A DNA stretch of 64,000 nt from G963668345 sp965226215 (GCA_965226215.1 CBDDCH010000001.1:124001-188000), one strand, 5' to 3'; numbered from the stretch's first letter, positions 51,125-61,152 are shown. Notes: generated by a model from the letters alone, not told the origin. Numbers and translations: made by a program.

Positions 51125-51264
51125 CCCGCGGGTGAGCGGGTCAAGTCACCCGAGCCCGCTTTTGTCGCCAGGTCCAGGGGTTGTCGGCCCATAATCTCTC
51201 GTGAATTTATGCACTGTCCGACCGCATTTCTTCTCACTGGGCAGTAAAACGGCATCAGTAAGCT

Positions 51265-51852
51265 ATGAATTTTCCCAGCGAATACAAGACCAAGCTTCTT
51301 CACGCTCTGGAGACGATTGATCTCGACCAAGTGCAGAAGGCTATTGACGTTCTCTCCAAGGCGCGCGAGGAGGGCCGACAAATCTTCGTCTGTGGCAATG
51401 GGGGGAGCGCCGCTACAGCGAACCACTTCGCTTGCGACATGGTGAAGGGCGCCAGCTACCGGCATCCGAAGCGCTTCCGGATCATGTCGCTTAGCGAGCA
51501 GATCCCCACTTTGACCGCATACGCCAATGACGTGGGCTATGACGCGGTCTTTGTCGAACAGTTGAAGAACTTCGCCCGGCCCGGGGATGTCGTGATGGCG
51601 CTGAGCGGCAGTGGAAACTCCCCAAACGTGATTCGTGCTATCGAAGAAGCCAACTCCATCGGCTGTTACACGATTGGTCTTAGCGGCCGAGACGGCGGCA
51701 AGCTCGCAGCGCTCGTCAAACTCAACGTCCACGTCGATGAACCTCACATGGGCCGCATCGAAGACGGCCATATGATTGTCTGCCACATGATCTGTTACCA
51801 CTTCATGGACACTGAACCGCCGGGTAATTCGCCGTCCTCAAAGCACAGCTAA
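51265..51852 (+). CDS. gmhA: Phosphoheptose isomerase-like SIS protein
   Basis: A 195-residue SIS-domain protein like GmhA, which converts sedoheptulose 7-phosphate to heptose 7-phosphate. Motifs are IFVCGNGGSAATANHFACDMVKG (sugar-phosphate loop), LSGSGNSPNVI and a C-terminal EDGHMIVCHMICY matching the family His and Glu region. It follows the kinase after 140 bases. With the kinase and HAD phosphatase it points to an ADP-heptose-like sugar for LPS or glycan. Confidence 0.87.
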   Translation: MNFPSEYKTKLLHALETIDLDQVQKAIDVLSKAREEGRQIFVCGNGGSAATANHFACDMVKGASYRHPKRFRIMSLSEQIPTLTAYANDVGYDAVFVEQLKNFARPGDVVMALSGSGNSPNVIRAIEEANSIGCYTIGLSGRDGGKLAALVKLNVHVDEPHMGRIEDGHMIVCHMICYHFMDTEPPGNSPSSKHS

Positions 51853-52088
51853 TAAAGAGGGCGGCGACAAATGCTTGAAATAAGTTCACCTTCAGCCGCC
51901 CGTGCATCTTTTCGCCGCCGAGCCCTTCGATGTGATTCCCCACTCCGTTCCAAGGCGGAAACTGCTTGCGTTCCCGGCCGCGAGCGGTGTACCATGACCG
52001 CGACAGACTCCAACTCAAAAATCCCGGGTTAAACGCGCGCCGCGGCGTGGAATTTACGGGTTATAGTTCTAAACTAACGAGAATTCCC

Positions 52089-54284
52089 ATGCCGACTCCC
52101 CCCGTCAACCCTTTCCCTTTTCCTGCCGGATACTTCCGGAATCCGAATCACGTGCTCGAAGCGCGCAGCATGAGGGACTACGTCAAGATCTTCTTGAGCC
52201 GACGGGCGGAGCGCCCCGGCGGCCGGTTCCACGATGTCGACATCAGTGAGCTCATGCGCCTGGCCGAAGATGTCGGCGCCGTGCACAAGTTCGAGATCGC
52301 CTACATCCGCAAGCTCATCAGGGATCACCCGGATTATTTCCGCCACGAAGCGCAGATCAACCGGCTCAGGAAGTATGCCGAGCGGCACAAGGAGCTGAAC
52401 AAGGCACGGAAGGACGACTTTCTCGATGACGTGCTCAGCGCGGTTCCGATCGCCTATTTTCGCGATCGAAAGGGCAGGGAGTTTCTGAGGGCCGCGCAGG
52501 ATCTCAGCATTGCCCTGAAAGCCAGTGATGAGTTCCATTCCGCGCACGACACGGACAACCCGGCCTTGGTCGAGAAGGTCAACCAGGCGGCCGCGAAGCT
52601 GAAAACGTTCGTCAAGGGCCTCACCTTGAGTGACGTCGACAAGCCCGGACGGGCGGCGCGCGCGGCTCACCTGCGCAACGTGTTGAATCTGCTGGCGCGC
52701 CCGTTCGGCGCCGTCGATCATGAAGCGAAGTGGTTCCGTATCGGCAGGAAGTGGGTCAACTGGAACCGTGACATCACAGTCTACCCGAAGAAATACAGGA
52801 AGCCCAAAAACTTGGCCGCGGTAAAAGACGAGATCCGGAAGAATGATCCATTACGCATGGTCGCCGGCGGGCACGCCTTCAATATCGCTTCCTCGATGGG
52901 CGGCAAGAGGAAGAAACGGATCGGCCGTCTCGTGACGCTTGATAATTACAAGCTCGCCTCTGGAAAGCGGGTCAATATCGTAGATCCCAACGAAGCCGCC
53001 AAATACAACCTCAAGGGAGATCAGGCGGATCGCGTGGTCCGTGCCTCCGCGGGCATGCGGCTGCGCGACTTCACGAAGGCCGTTTCAAAGATGGGCAATA
53101 CGGGCCTGGCGTTGCCGGTCGCCGGCTCGACCGACGCTCAGAGTATCGGCGGGTTGATCGCCACGGACCTCCACTCGACCGGACACAGCGCGGGCTTTCT
53201 GTCGCAACAGTTGCTCGAACTCAAAGTGCTTGACGCAAACGGCGCCGAGCACTTGTTTGTCAAGGACGAGAGCGTAGCTCGCGGCAAGCCCGGGCGTTGG
53301 ATTTGGCGGCCGCCTCGGCCCGCGCGGGCCCGTAAACTTTCACGGCTCCCTATCGCGGGAGCCCTGGGGGTTTGCGGCGTCGTGGTCGAGGTGGTGCTCA
53401 AACTGGATGCGGCGTTCAACTTTCGAAAGACCCAGCAGTCGGTGCCGCGCAAGTGGGCGGAAGACAAGATTGCCGAGTTGCTCAAGAAGAAACAGCCGAA
53501 GGAGTTGTTCGCCTACGACCATGTCAGCTTTTACTACGCCGGCGGAGGCGGCGAGGATTTGCCGACCGTTCGGCTCAACGGCTGGAAGCGGACCGACGAG
53601 CCGATCTCGAACAACGCCGAGCTGCTGAAGTCCTCCCGGGAGATTCTCGATCACGTCGGCTCGGCGTTCTTGCCGAACGCGCTGCTGAGGCTGGCGCGGT
53701 TGACGGCGCCGGACCCGGGAAATCCCGACGATCCCGATGCGGACGACATGCTGAAGAATCTGAATAAGAGCAAACCGTTGGTGCTGGCCGCGAAGGACGC
53801 GTTTGCTCGCAAGCTGTACTTTCAGCACGACGAGATCGAAGTCGGCATTTCTTTGCCCGTCAAGAACGGCAAACCGCAATACTCGCGTTACCAGCAAGCG
53901 CTCGGGGAGGTGCAGGAGCTTCTGCTGGAAGAGGAGATGCACACAATTATCGAGGTGCGTTTTACCCCCGACGCCTCGGAGGCCATGATCGGACCGGGCA
54001 CCGGCGGGCGGACGTGCTACCTCGAACTCGCTGCTCCTCTGGGGGAATATTCGCGAAAACGCATTCGCCAGGTTTTCAGCCGGTTTGACGACTTGTTGCG
54101 CGCGAACTACGATGCCCGGTCGCACTTGGGGAAGAAGACCACGGCCACGTTCGCGGATATGAAGCATCTTTACGGCGACATCTGGGACGAGTTCAACGAA
54201 GTGCGCCTCAAGATGGACCCGGGCGGACGTTTCTTGCCCGCCGAGAACGAACTGCTGCAGCGAGTGTTCGTGAAGAGGCCCTAG
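52089..54284 (+). CDS. Large FAD-linked oxidase with D-arabinono-lactone-oxidase-like core
   Basis: A 731-residue protein. Residues 1-230 are an unassigned basic, helical domain. From ~235 on it has an FAD_binding_4 (PCMH/VAO-type) domain: NDPLRMVAGGHAFN, VVRASAGMRLRDF, LPVAGSTDAQSIGGLIATDLHSTGH and VVVEVVLKLD. A C-terminal aldonolactone-oxidase-like part ends DPGGRFLPAENELLQRVF. I chose ATG 52089 over the open frame from 51966. No signal peptide is visible. A sugar or sugar-lactone substrate is likely; the N-terminal domain is unusual for the family. Confidence 0.78.
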   Translation: MPTPPVNPFPFPAGYFRNPNHVLEARSMRDYVKIFLSRRAERPGGRFHDVDISELMRLAEDVGAVHKFEIAYIRKLIRDHPDYFRHEAQINRLRKYAERHKELNKARKDDFLDDVLSAVPIAYFRDRKGREFLRAAQDLSIALKASDEFHSAHDTDNPALVEKVNQAAAKLKTFVKGLTLSDVDKPGRAARAAHLRNVLNLLARPFGAVDHEAKWFRIGRKWVNWNRDITVYPKKYRKPKNLAAVKDEIRKNDPLRMVAGGHAFNIASSMGGKRKKRIGRLVTLDNYKLASGKRVNIVDPNEAAKYNLKGDQADRVVRASAGMRLRDFTKAVSKMGNTGLALPVAGSTDAQSIGGLIATDLHSTGHSAGFLSQQLLELKVLDANGAEHLFVKDESVARGKPGRWIWRPPRPARARKLSRLPIAGALGVCGVVVEVVLKLDAAFNFRKTQQSVPRKWAEDKIAELLKKKQPKELFAYDHVSFYYAGGGGEDLPTVRLNGWKRTDEPISNNAELLKSSREILDHVGSAFLPNALLRLARLTAPDPGNPDDPDADDMLKNLNKSKPLVLAAKDAFARKLYFQHDEIEVGISLPVKNGKPQYSRYQQALGEVQELLLEEEMHTIIEVRFTPDASEAMIGPGTGGRTCYLELAAPLGEYSRKRIRQVFSRFDDLLRANYDARSHLGKKTTATFADMKHLYGDIWDEFNEVRLKMDPGGRFLPAENELLQRVFVKRP

Positions 54285-54353
54285 GTGAAGAAGGGCAATG
54301 AGGATAAGCTGAGGGCGCTACTGAACTAAATTCTGGTCTCAGGAGTCCCAAAG

Positions 54354-54890
54354 ATGGCGAAAACCAGTCGGAAAAAGCCGGCCAAGAAGCCGACTGAGCA
54401 GGAACTTATCAAGCTGGTACGCCGCAGGGCACAGCGTTATCTGAACACAAAGGGAGTCACATCCGTTGGTGTCGGCTACCGGATCGACAAGACGACGGGC
54501 GAGTAAACGGACGAACTGTGCATTCAGTTCACGGTGGAGGAGAAGGTCGCGCCGGAGAGTCTCGACGAGAAGGGGCTCGAGAAGCTGCCTGATTACATTG
54601 ACGACGAATATGGCAATCGGGTGCGGGTCCAGGTTACCAAGCGCGTTTACGAGCCCACGGTTATCATCGTCCCAGAGCGTGAGGGCGCGGAAGCAGCTTC
54701 CCCCAGCGTCCGCCAGATTCGGCGCACCCGCCAAGACCCCATACAACCGGGCATCAGTATCGCTCACAAGGACGTAAGTGCGGGTACGCTCGGGACCATC
54801 GTTTACGACAGGCGAACGGGCCAGCCCTACGTCTTGAGCAACTGGCATGTACTACAAGGGGGTACAGGCGAGATCGGGGATCGGGTCTAA
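54354..54890 (+). pseudogene. Degraded trypsin-like protease gene
   Basis: The frame from ATG 54354 encodes a basic start (AKTSRKKPAKKPTEQ) and GVTSVGVGYRIDKTTGE, then TAA at 54504-54506. It goes on in the same frame with TDELCIQFTVEEKV, the segment GTLGTIVYDRRTGQPYVLSNWHVLQGG (catalytic His region of a trypsin fold) and stops at 54888-54890, directly against the convergent HAD gene. The Asp and Ser parts are missing. TAA rules out selenocysteine or pyrrolysine decoding. It is a stop-containing, 3'-truncated gene. Confidence 0.75.
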
Positions 54891-55570
54891 GCTCTGACCC
54901 TCGACCCGATTTCGTCGATCCAGTGGAGGATTTGGTCGGTCTGGCGGAGAGAATCGAGCACCACCTCGGCCTTGGTCAGATCATGCCGCTGGTTCATTTC
55001 ATGTCGCCGGGCTAGGGTCGGAATCCCGGCGGCGACGGCTGCGGTTACACCGCTTTCGGAATCCTCGATGACTGTGGCGTTGGCCGCCATCACACCCAGT
55101 CGATCGAGCGCCTGATGATACGCGTCAGGCGCGGGCTTGTGCCGCTCGACATCCGCCGCCGTGACGACTACCTGAAAATGCCCTCCGAGGCCGGTCTGGC
55201 GCAGAATTCGATCTACCATCCACGGCTGGCTGGACGTGGCGACCGCTAGTCGATAATCGCGATCACCGAGCGCTACGACCAGCTCGCGAGCGCCCGCGGT
55301 CACCTGCAGATCTTCTAGCATTTGCTCGTAGATCCCGTGATAGAGGGATGAGTATCGTTCCGGGGCGACAGTGAGATTGCCTTCCCGTATGAAAGCTGCC
55401 CGCACGAACTCGTGGGACGCTCCCATAACGTGACTATAGTAACTTGGAGACACCCGGCCACCCAGTTCCCCGACCGCCGCTGAATGGGCCCTGGCCTTCA
55501 GCGATTCACTCTCGACGAGAACCCCATCGAGATCAAAGATGACGGCCCCGGAGGGCGGTTGTGGATTCAT
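54887..55570 (-). CDS. HAD phosphatase, beta-phosphoglucomutase-like
   Basis: A 227-residue HAD hydrolase with motif I VIFDLDGVLVESE, motif II VATSS, motif III KPAPDAY and motif IV VIEDSESGVTAAVAAG, plus the small helical cap of the phosphoglucomutase/phosphatase subfamily. The substrate is probably a small sugar phosphate. Its stop overlaps the end of the degraded protease gene by four bases. Confidence 0.88.
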   Translation of the reverse strand: MNPQPPSGAVIFDLDGVLVESESLKARAHSAAVGELGGRVSPSYYSHVMGASHEFVRAAFIREGNLTVAPERYSSLYHGIYEQMLEDLQVTAGARELVVALGDRDYRLAVATSSQPWMVDRILRQTGLGGHFQVVVTAADVERHKPAPDAYHQALDRLGVMAANATVIEDSESGVTAAVAAGIPTLARRHEMNQRHDLTKAEVVLDSLRQTDQILHWIDEIGSRVRA

Positions 55571-56529
55571 CGCGTAAGTTGCTGGATTTAATCGGCGTTA
55601 TGAGAAATTGGCTTTGTTTGGTCATTACCTTGCTCCCACTGCCCCGCGGCTGGGTCGGTTCGCTGCTGCGATAGTTCGTTGTTGCCCTGTTGCTGTTCCT
55701 CGGCGCCGCCTACCCTTAGGTCGATGTCTCCTCGTATGCCAGTGGAGCGATCGGTCAGATTTTGCTGAGCCGGTCCGCCCAGCCGTGCTAGAAATAATCC
55801 GTAACCCATTGATTGTAAGCGGGTTGCGCTAGATTGGGTTCGTTTCGTCATTTTCTTCTCGCTCGTCGAGCATCATGCCGATCGCCGCAGCCCACAGCGC
55901 CGACGCCATCCCCTTCGCCTACCCGCTTTGCCCTACCCGCACACAACCTACAGTCCCCGACGGTTGACGATCGGCCGATCCCGCGCCCTCACGCACTTCG
56001 CCAACGTGGCGAGGAAAAGCGTGCCAACGGATCGCTGTCAATGCCGGGTTTTTTTGGGTACGCCGTGACGGCGTTGCGTGATGCGGTGATTTTAACGCCG
56101 ATTTGGCCGGGTTTGGCCGGATTTCCCTTTGAAACCTCACCCCTGGACGCAAAACCACTTGTCTATTTCCAGCATACCATGGGCTGTCAGAGGTTTGCGG
56201 TTTGGATGAAGCTCTGTTGTTGATTTGGCTCGGTCAGGAGTGTTGTGACGGTGGGTGAATCGGTTGGGGGATGAGGGGGCGTGTGCACGTGGCGACAAGC
56301 AAATCAGAGCCGCGAACGCGAGTGAGCGGTCATTGCCCCATGAGAAATAGTTATGCGCTTAGCAGCGATCCGACGACGAAACCCCGCGCTTTCGATCCGT
56401 AGGGGCACGGCATGCCGTGCCCACAGCCCCACCCGCGGGCGAAACGACCCGAACCCGTTCCGCGCCGCCAACGCAAGTGAGCGGTCACTACGGCGCGGGT
56501 CGTTACGAATACTTGGCCTGTCACTGCCG
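55571..56529. other. Gene-poor region with repeats
   Basis: Contains R4 motifs (GAAATTGGCTTTGTTTGGTC at 55606-55625 and a variant at 55830-55853), R3 copies (56302-56334 and 56461-56540, reaching the stop codon of the transporter gene) and a perfect 20-base palindrome GGGCACGGCA/TGCCGTGCCC at 56402-56421. No convincing gene is seen. Confidence 0.55.
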
Positions 56530-57894
56530 TTACAGGTTCAATTGCTGCATAACCGAGTAGCCCATCATGATGGCCATCAGGACGGCAGTGAGCCACAGGG
56601 CAAGGGTGATCCAACCACTGGGGAGAACGGCCTTCGGCGTGTGCTTCGAGCTCAGGTAGATTGTGACGAATCCAACGACCGGCAACATGAGCGCGTACAT
56701 AAACCCGCCGATTTTGAGCATCACAACGGGGTCCTGCAAAAACGAGAAAAACAGGGCGGAGAGGAACAAGATCACGAACATTGTGGCCCGTATCGCCTTC
56801 CGCCGCGCTCGATAGTTGTTCCGGTTGAAGAGGCCGACGACTCTCAGGAAGTCGGCGAACACGAGGCCAAGGGCCATCGTTCCCGAGAAAATCGTGGAAT
56901 AGAGTATGGCGAAGGCGCCGACCAGAAAGAGATAAAGCGACCAATCACCCAAGATTTGGGTGTAGATATTGGACAGCGTACCCACCATCTCGGAACCGGC
57001 GGGCACGACTCCCATGGTGTGTAGAATGCCCGCTCCCAACAGATAGAAGGCCAGCGTCGGAATGGTGTAGGCGACCATGGAGGCGATGATATCCGCCCCC
57101 ATCACTCGGATCCACCCCCTGGCCCTTTGCCGCCAAGCCTCGCTGTTGTCACGGGGACCAGCGAATCGCCCGTACCCTTTTTCGACGCACCAATACGGGT
57201 AGGCAATCAGATCCATCGTTCCCGCCCCGGTGATGCCGAACACGGCCACCGCCGTCACAAACCCCGTTTCGGGCATATGAAACGACAGGCCGTCGGCCAC
57301 GCTCGCCCAGGAGAAGTATTCCGGTTTGTAGGAGAGCAGATATGCGCAACTGATCGTTACACCAGTGAAAGTGACAATGAACGCCAGCGCGATCTTCTCC
57401 ACCACGGCATATCCGCTCACCATCAACAGAACCGCCGTCGTGACGCCCACGACCCAAACCAGCCGGTCGATCGAGAAGACCGGCACGATTCGGTGCAGAA
57501 TTTCGGCGACCGCGCCCAGCATGGCACCCGTCGCGGAACAGATCGGAACGAACAGCCCCAGGCACAGCCAAACAAGCCACGAGACGCGTAACCTCGGCCC
57601 GGGTGCATGGTTGAAGGCCTCGAATGTGGTCTCGCCCGTGCTCATTGTGTGGCGTCCGAGTTCGTTCTGCACGACCATCTTGATCGAACAGCTCACCAGG
57701 ATGAGCCACAGCAGCGTATAGCCGTTCTCCGCTCCAAGGGTGGTTGTCACGATCAACTCGCCCGAGCCCACGATCCCGACGGCGAGGACCAAGCCCGGCC
57801 CGATCTTTCGCAGGATGCCCTTGAAGGTTGACGGGGGTTGTTGGACGTCTTCGAGGCGGAGGAGATAGGGATCTGCAAGCTGTTGTTCGCTCAT
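56530..57894 (-). CDS. NRAMP-superfamily transporter, non-canonical
   Basis: A 454-residue inner-membrane protein with about eleven hydrophobic segments, of the NRAMP/APC-like superfamily. The first helix reads GPGLVLAVGIVGSGELIVTTTLGA, where true manganese/iron NRAMPs have a D-P-G-N metal site; here G-S-G-E replaces it. The sixth-helix region AVFGITGAGTMDLIAYPYW also lacks the canonical M-P-H motif. It may carry a different ion or substrate, as in the NRAMP-related magnesium or metal-free clades. Confidence 0.82.
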   Translation of the reverse strand: MSEQQLADPYLLRLEDVQQPPSTFKGILRKIGPGLVLAVGIVGSGELIVTTTLGAENGYTLLWLILVSCSIKMVVQNELGRHTMSTGETTFEAFNHAPGPRLRVSWLVWLCLGLFVPICSATGAMLGAVAEILHRIVPVFSIDRLVWVVGVTTAVLLMVSGYAVVEKIALAFIVTFTGVTISCAYLLSYKPEYFSWASVADGLSFHMPETGFVTAVAVFGITGAGTMDLIAYPYWCVEKGYGRFAGPRDNSEAWRQRARGWIRVMGADIIASMVAYTIPTLAFYLLGAGILHTMGVVPAGSEMVGTLSNIYTQILGDWSLYLFLVGAFAILYSTIFSGTMALGLVFADFLRVVGLFNRNNYRARRKAIRATMFVILFLSALFFSFLQDPVVMLKIGGFMYALMLPVVGFVTIYLSSKHTPKAVLPSGWITLALWLTAVLMAIMMGYSVMQQLNL

Positions 57895-58134
57895 GAGTCC
57901 TCAAGGATACGGGAAGCCGCCGGGGAAATCAAAACAGTTGTGGAATGCGACCGAAGGGAATCGCCTGAAAGATCGAGCATAAAGCCGGCAGGATTGCCGG
58001 CCGAACTCGAAACTAGGACCGCCAAGAGTGAGCGGTCGCTATCGGATCCGGAAACGCGAGGTCGCCGAGATCGGGCGCAACTACACGAAGAGAAAGATGC
58101 CCTGATGAGCGAGGCGGCGCGCCGCGAGTCAGCG

Positions 58135-58228
58135 AAAAATCGGGGACTGCCACCAATTCGCTCCCCGTCATAGCCCTCGAAACAGAGCACTTAGCCTGAA
58201 GCGAATTGGCTGGCTGTACCCGATTTTT
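58135..58228 (+). repeat. Repeat R1, terminal hairpin unit (copy c)
   Basis: AAAAATCGGGGACTGCCACC..CAATTCGC (58135-58162) pairs with GCGAATTGGCTGGCTGTACC..CGATTTTT (58201-58228). The same unit ends copies a and b, so it is the mobile or conserved core of R1. Confidence 0.75.
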
Positions 58229-58260
58229 CGCTCCTGCACGACTTTTGCCACGGGCTCGCG

Positions 58261-59418
58261 TCAGAGTCGTGACAGCGGGTGTCGGCGATCCTTCAGGGGG
58301 AGTTCGACGCGGGCGCCTGTCCTTTGCGACTCGTAGATCGAGACGATCATCTCGATACTCCAACGGCCGTCGTAAACGCTGCAAGCCGGTTGCCGGTCTT
58401 GCTCAATAGCCTGCAATAGGTCTTCGACCATCCGCATGTTGGCCAGCTTCAAGCCCGTTGCGCTCAGGTCAGTATCTCTGCCGACCGTTAGCTCGATCTT
58501 TTCCCAACGGTGTTGCTCATCAGACAGCCAAGCCGGCGTCCGCAGGATGAGGGGCTGCGAGTTATATCCGTTGGGAAGATAGATGACTCCTTTGCTGCCG
58601 TAGAGGTACATGCCGAATCGCTTGGGGTCCGTCTTGTCGTTCGCTTTGGAGCCGAAGTAACCGTGAACGCCGTCATCAAACGCGAACATAGCGGCGATTT
58701 GGTTGCCGGCTATCGGCCCGATCGGTTCGCTTGCCGTTTTGACGTGATGAGAGGCTATTTCACGGCCATCGTGAGTAACGTGGGCGAAAACCCACTTCGG
58801 ATCACCGAGGAACATGCGCATCATCGTGCAGGTGTGCGAACCAAGAACCATCAGGTCCTCCCCGCCGGCACGCCGGTCTTCCTTGCCTCTAGCACGAAAC
58901 TCCTGGATCACGCCGATTTCTCCCGCGCCCAACATTTCCCGCACTGTTAAAGCAGTGGCGTGGCGGACCATCTGGTGGGCAACTTGGACCTTGACCCCGT
59001 TTCGCTCAACGACTTCGACAAGTCGGTCGGCGTCCATCAAGTCCCGTGCGAAAGCCTTTTCCAGATAAATATGAGCTCCTGCCTCGGCCGCCGCCGTCAC
59101 CATTTCCACCCGCTGATCGAGCCACCGCGGTCCGATGCTCACCAGATCGGGCTTTTCTTTCTGGAGCATCTCACGGTAGTCGCGATAAGCGCGCTTCGCG
59201 CCGGTGCGCTCCAGGCCTTTTGCCCGGCCCTCGTCGTCCGGATCGGCGACGGCCACCACGTCGATGAAGTCAAAGGACTTCCATACCGTGTCGAGACCGT
59301 GCCCGTAGTTACCGTGGCCGGTGTGTCCGATGACGGCGGCTCGATATCTTGGGTGGGCGGCTGATGCGGTCGCGGCCACGCCGGCAAGCGTCGTTTTCAA
59401 GAAGAGTCTTCTGTCCAT
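58261..59418 (-). CDS. Secreted Gfo/Idh/MocA-family oxidoreductase
   Basis: A 385-residue NAD(P)-dependent oxidoreductase. The N-terminus has a Tat signal (RRLFLKTTLAGVAATASAA), so it is exported folded with its cofactor. The Rossmann part reads AAVIGHTGHGNYGHGLD, then VVAVADPDDEG and a YLEKAFARD segment in place of the usual E-K-P. The C-terminal half is the family beta-sheet domain. I chose ATG 59418 with GGAGGT six bases upstream. Exported members are abundant in acidobacteria and planctomycetes and act on sugars or glycans. Confidence 0.88.
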   Translation of the reverse strand: MDRRLFLKTTLAGVAATASAAHPRYRAAVIGHTGHGNYGHGLDTVWKSFDFIDVVAVADPDDEGRAKGLERTGAKRAYRDYREMLQKEKPDLVSIGPRWLDQRVEMVTAAAEAGAHIYLEKAFARDLMDADRLVEVVERNGVKVQVAHQMVRHATALTVREMLGAGEIGVIQEFRARGKEDRRAGGEDLMVLGSHTCTMMRMFLGDPKWVFAHVTHDGREIASHHVKTASEPIGPIAGNQIAAMFAFDDGVHGYFGSKANDKTDPKRFGMYLYGSKGVIYLPNGYNSQPLILRTPAWLSDEQHRWEKIELTVGRDTDLSATGLKLANMRMVEDLLQAIEQDRQPACSVYDGRWSIEMIVSIYESQRTGARVELPLKDRRHPLSRL

Positions 59419-59667
59419 TTTCCGACCTCCTGGGCTAACAGCCCGTGTTCGGTTCGAATTCGCCCGAAAGATCGGGAATGAAGCCGGCAAGATTGCAGGC
59501 CGAACTCGAAACTAGCACCGCCAAAAGGGGCGGTCGCTTACCCGCGGTGCGGCCTCGACCCACACACTCTCCGTGAGAAATGCAGGCTAGGCTAGCGGCA
59601 GGCGATCGCCGAGGCGGGTTGATTGGCGAAAACCTGAGCGGTTCTGCGATCCGAGGAAGCATCACAA

Positions 59668-60981
59668 CTAGCGCACGGTTCTCCACTTCATGTCCAGCCC
59701 GGAACGGATCGTGAAACGCCGCCCTCGCATCAGAAATACCACTCCTCCCTGCAACCTAGGGTCCGAGACGAGCCCGGTATTGTGTCCGAACGCTCCTATA
59801 CGACCTCTTCTCCCCGTCGGGAGGAGGCCGGCTATCGGTGAAACCTCCGCAAGCTGGGCCTTGAAGCGTGCTCGTTTTGATTCGAATCGCATCGCCGATA
59901 ATTCTAGCCCGATCATGCAAAACTCTTGCGGCTGGGTGTGGTGCTCAAGGACCCGGATCCGGCCGGTTACCAGGGCGCCCTTGGGTGCGATGATCTTACC
60001 GTGCTTCTTGACGGGTTGTTTCAGCCTTCCCCGAACCTGGTCGCCAACAGCTGATCGCTGAGAGTCAATCTCAGTTTCCAGGCGAATGTGCAACAGGACG
60101 CCGGGCGGTATCTCCATTTCCTCCATGATTCGAGTTTCCGGATCATCGGGCCCGGGCGCGTCGCCAAAAGAGAGCACCGATTCGGCGCCGAACTGGCGGC
60201 AACCCGCGTAGCTGATTTCGTTTCGGTCCTCCTCACCGGAAGGGAAGCGAATGAACAAGCGAGCAATTTGCGGCAGCAGGGCGGACGATTTCCCGATGGG
60301 TACGCGCGTGTAGTCAATCTCGGTAGTCACCGCGGAGATTTTGAGTGGCTTCGGGATATCGTCGGCGTGCAAAATCAGACGTATCAAATCCAAACTGTGT
60401 TTGTCCGCCCAGAGGGACCCATGGTGGGCCACCTTCGCTCGCTGACGTGCCGTTTGGACAAGATATTCGCTCTTTGCCAGAGGTACGCGGTAGTCATAAC
60501 GGACCGCGGTCCGGTCCTGCAACTTCTCTTCAGCGACGAATTCGAACGTGGCCGCGTCCGTGAGGAACAGAGCCCGAACGTGACGTGCATATTCTCCAGA
60601 AGAAAGACTTCCGTATCCCACCATGTCGGCGACAGACGTGCTGGCGAACTCTTCCGCGCCGGGCCAGGAGTATAATTCTTGGCCGTCAACCACCGCAACT
60701 TCCATCCTGATCGTGTCGCTCTCGCTGGCATACACCTGCGCGCGGGTGTCGCTGCGCACCAGGTCCATTGGAGTTAGTTTTCGTTTGCTCTCTCCTGGCT
60801 GCGGGGTGAATCTTTCCCGTTGGATGGTTTGCAGGCAGGTGTAATTAGGGATTCTCTCCAGGCTCTGCCCCATCTTTTCCTTGATGCGGTCAAGCGTCGG
60901 ATCTGGTCTAGGCGCCACCGGCTGGCCCCCGAGAACGAAGGGCATCAGCACCAGTAGTGCCGCGAGGCGCACGCAGTGCAT
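59668..60981 (-). CDS. Exported protein of unknown function, paralogue 1
   Basis: A 437-residue protein with a signal peptide (LAALLVLMPFVLGGQ). Conserved features shared with the neighbour at 61153-62499 are Y-T-C-L-Q-T-I near residue 46, EL-SWPGAEEF, AHHGSLWAD..SLDLIRL and a C-terminal block PPGVLLHIRLET..GD-V-G-L-P-V....K-I-APKGA-VTGRIRVLE. The last block resembles a small beta-barrel found in secretion-system and outer-membrane proteins. No catalytic motif is seen. The family is typical of acidobacterial genomes, to my knowledge. Confidence 0.75.
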   Translation of the reverse strand: MHCVRLAALLVLMPFVLGGQPVAPRPDPTLDRIKEKMGQSLERIPNYTCLQTIQRERFTPQPGESKRKLTPMDLVRSDTRAQVYASESDTIRMEVAVVDGQELYSWPGAEEFASTSVADMVGYGSLSSGEYARHVRALFLTDAATFEFVAEEKLQDRTAVRYDYRVPLAKSEYLVQTARQRAKVAHHGSLWADKHSLDLIRLILHADDIPKPLKISAVTTEIDYTRVPIGKSSALLPQIARLFIRFPSGEEDRNEISYAGCRQFGAESVLSFGDAPGPDDPETRIMEEMEIPPGVLLHIRLETEIDSQRSAVGDQVRGRLKQPVKKHGKIIAPKGALVTGRIRVLEHHTQPQEFCMIGLELSAMRFESKRARFKAQLAEVSPIAGLLPTGRRGRIGAFGHNTGLVSDPRLQGGVVFLMRGRRFTIRSGLDMKWRTVR

Positions 60982-61152
60982 AGCTACTTTCTAGGGTCCG
61001 GGCTCCGATTTGGGTGCTTCGGAAGCTATTGTACGCTGACGCGCCTCTGGTGGAGCAAGAATCTGCCCTGGGTCCCTGAATCGCTGTCGGAAGGCTGGAG
61101 GCGATTCTGCCACTAGCTCTGATGTGTCTGGAAACGGTTGGTCCCCGAAGAC

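Noticed and set aside
54504..54506. Recoded stop in the trypsin-like gene
   Set aside because: The codon is TAA, not TGA or TAG, and the 3' half of the gene is missing as well.
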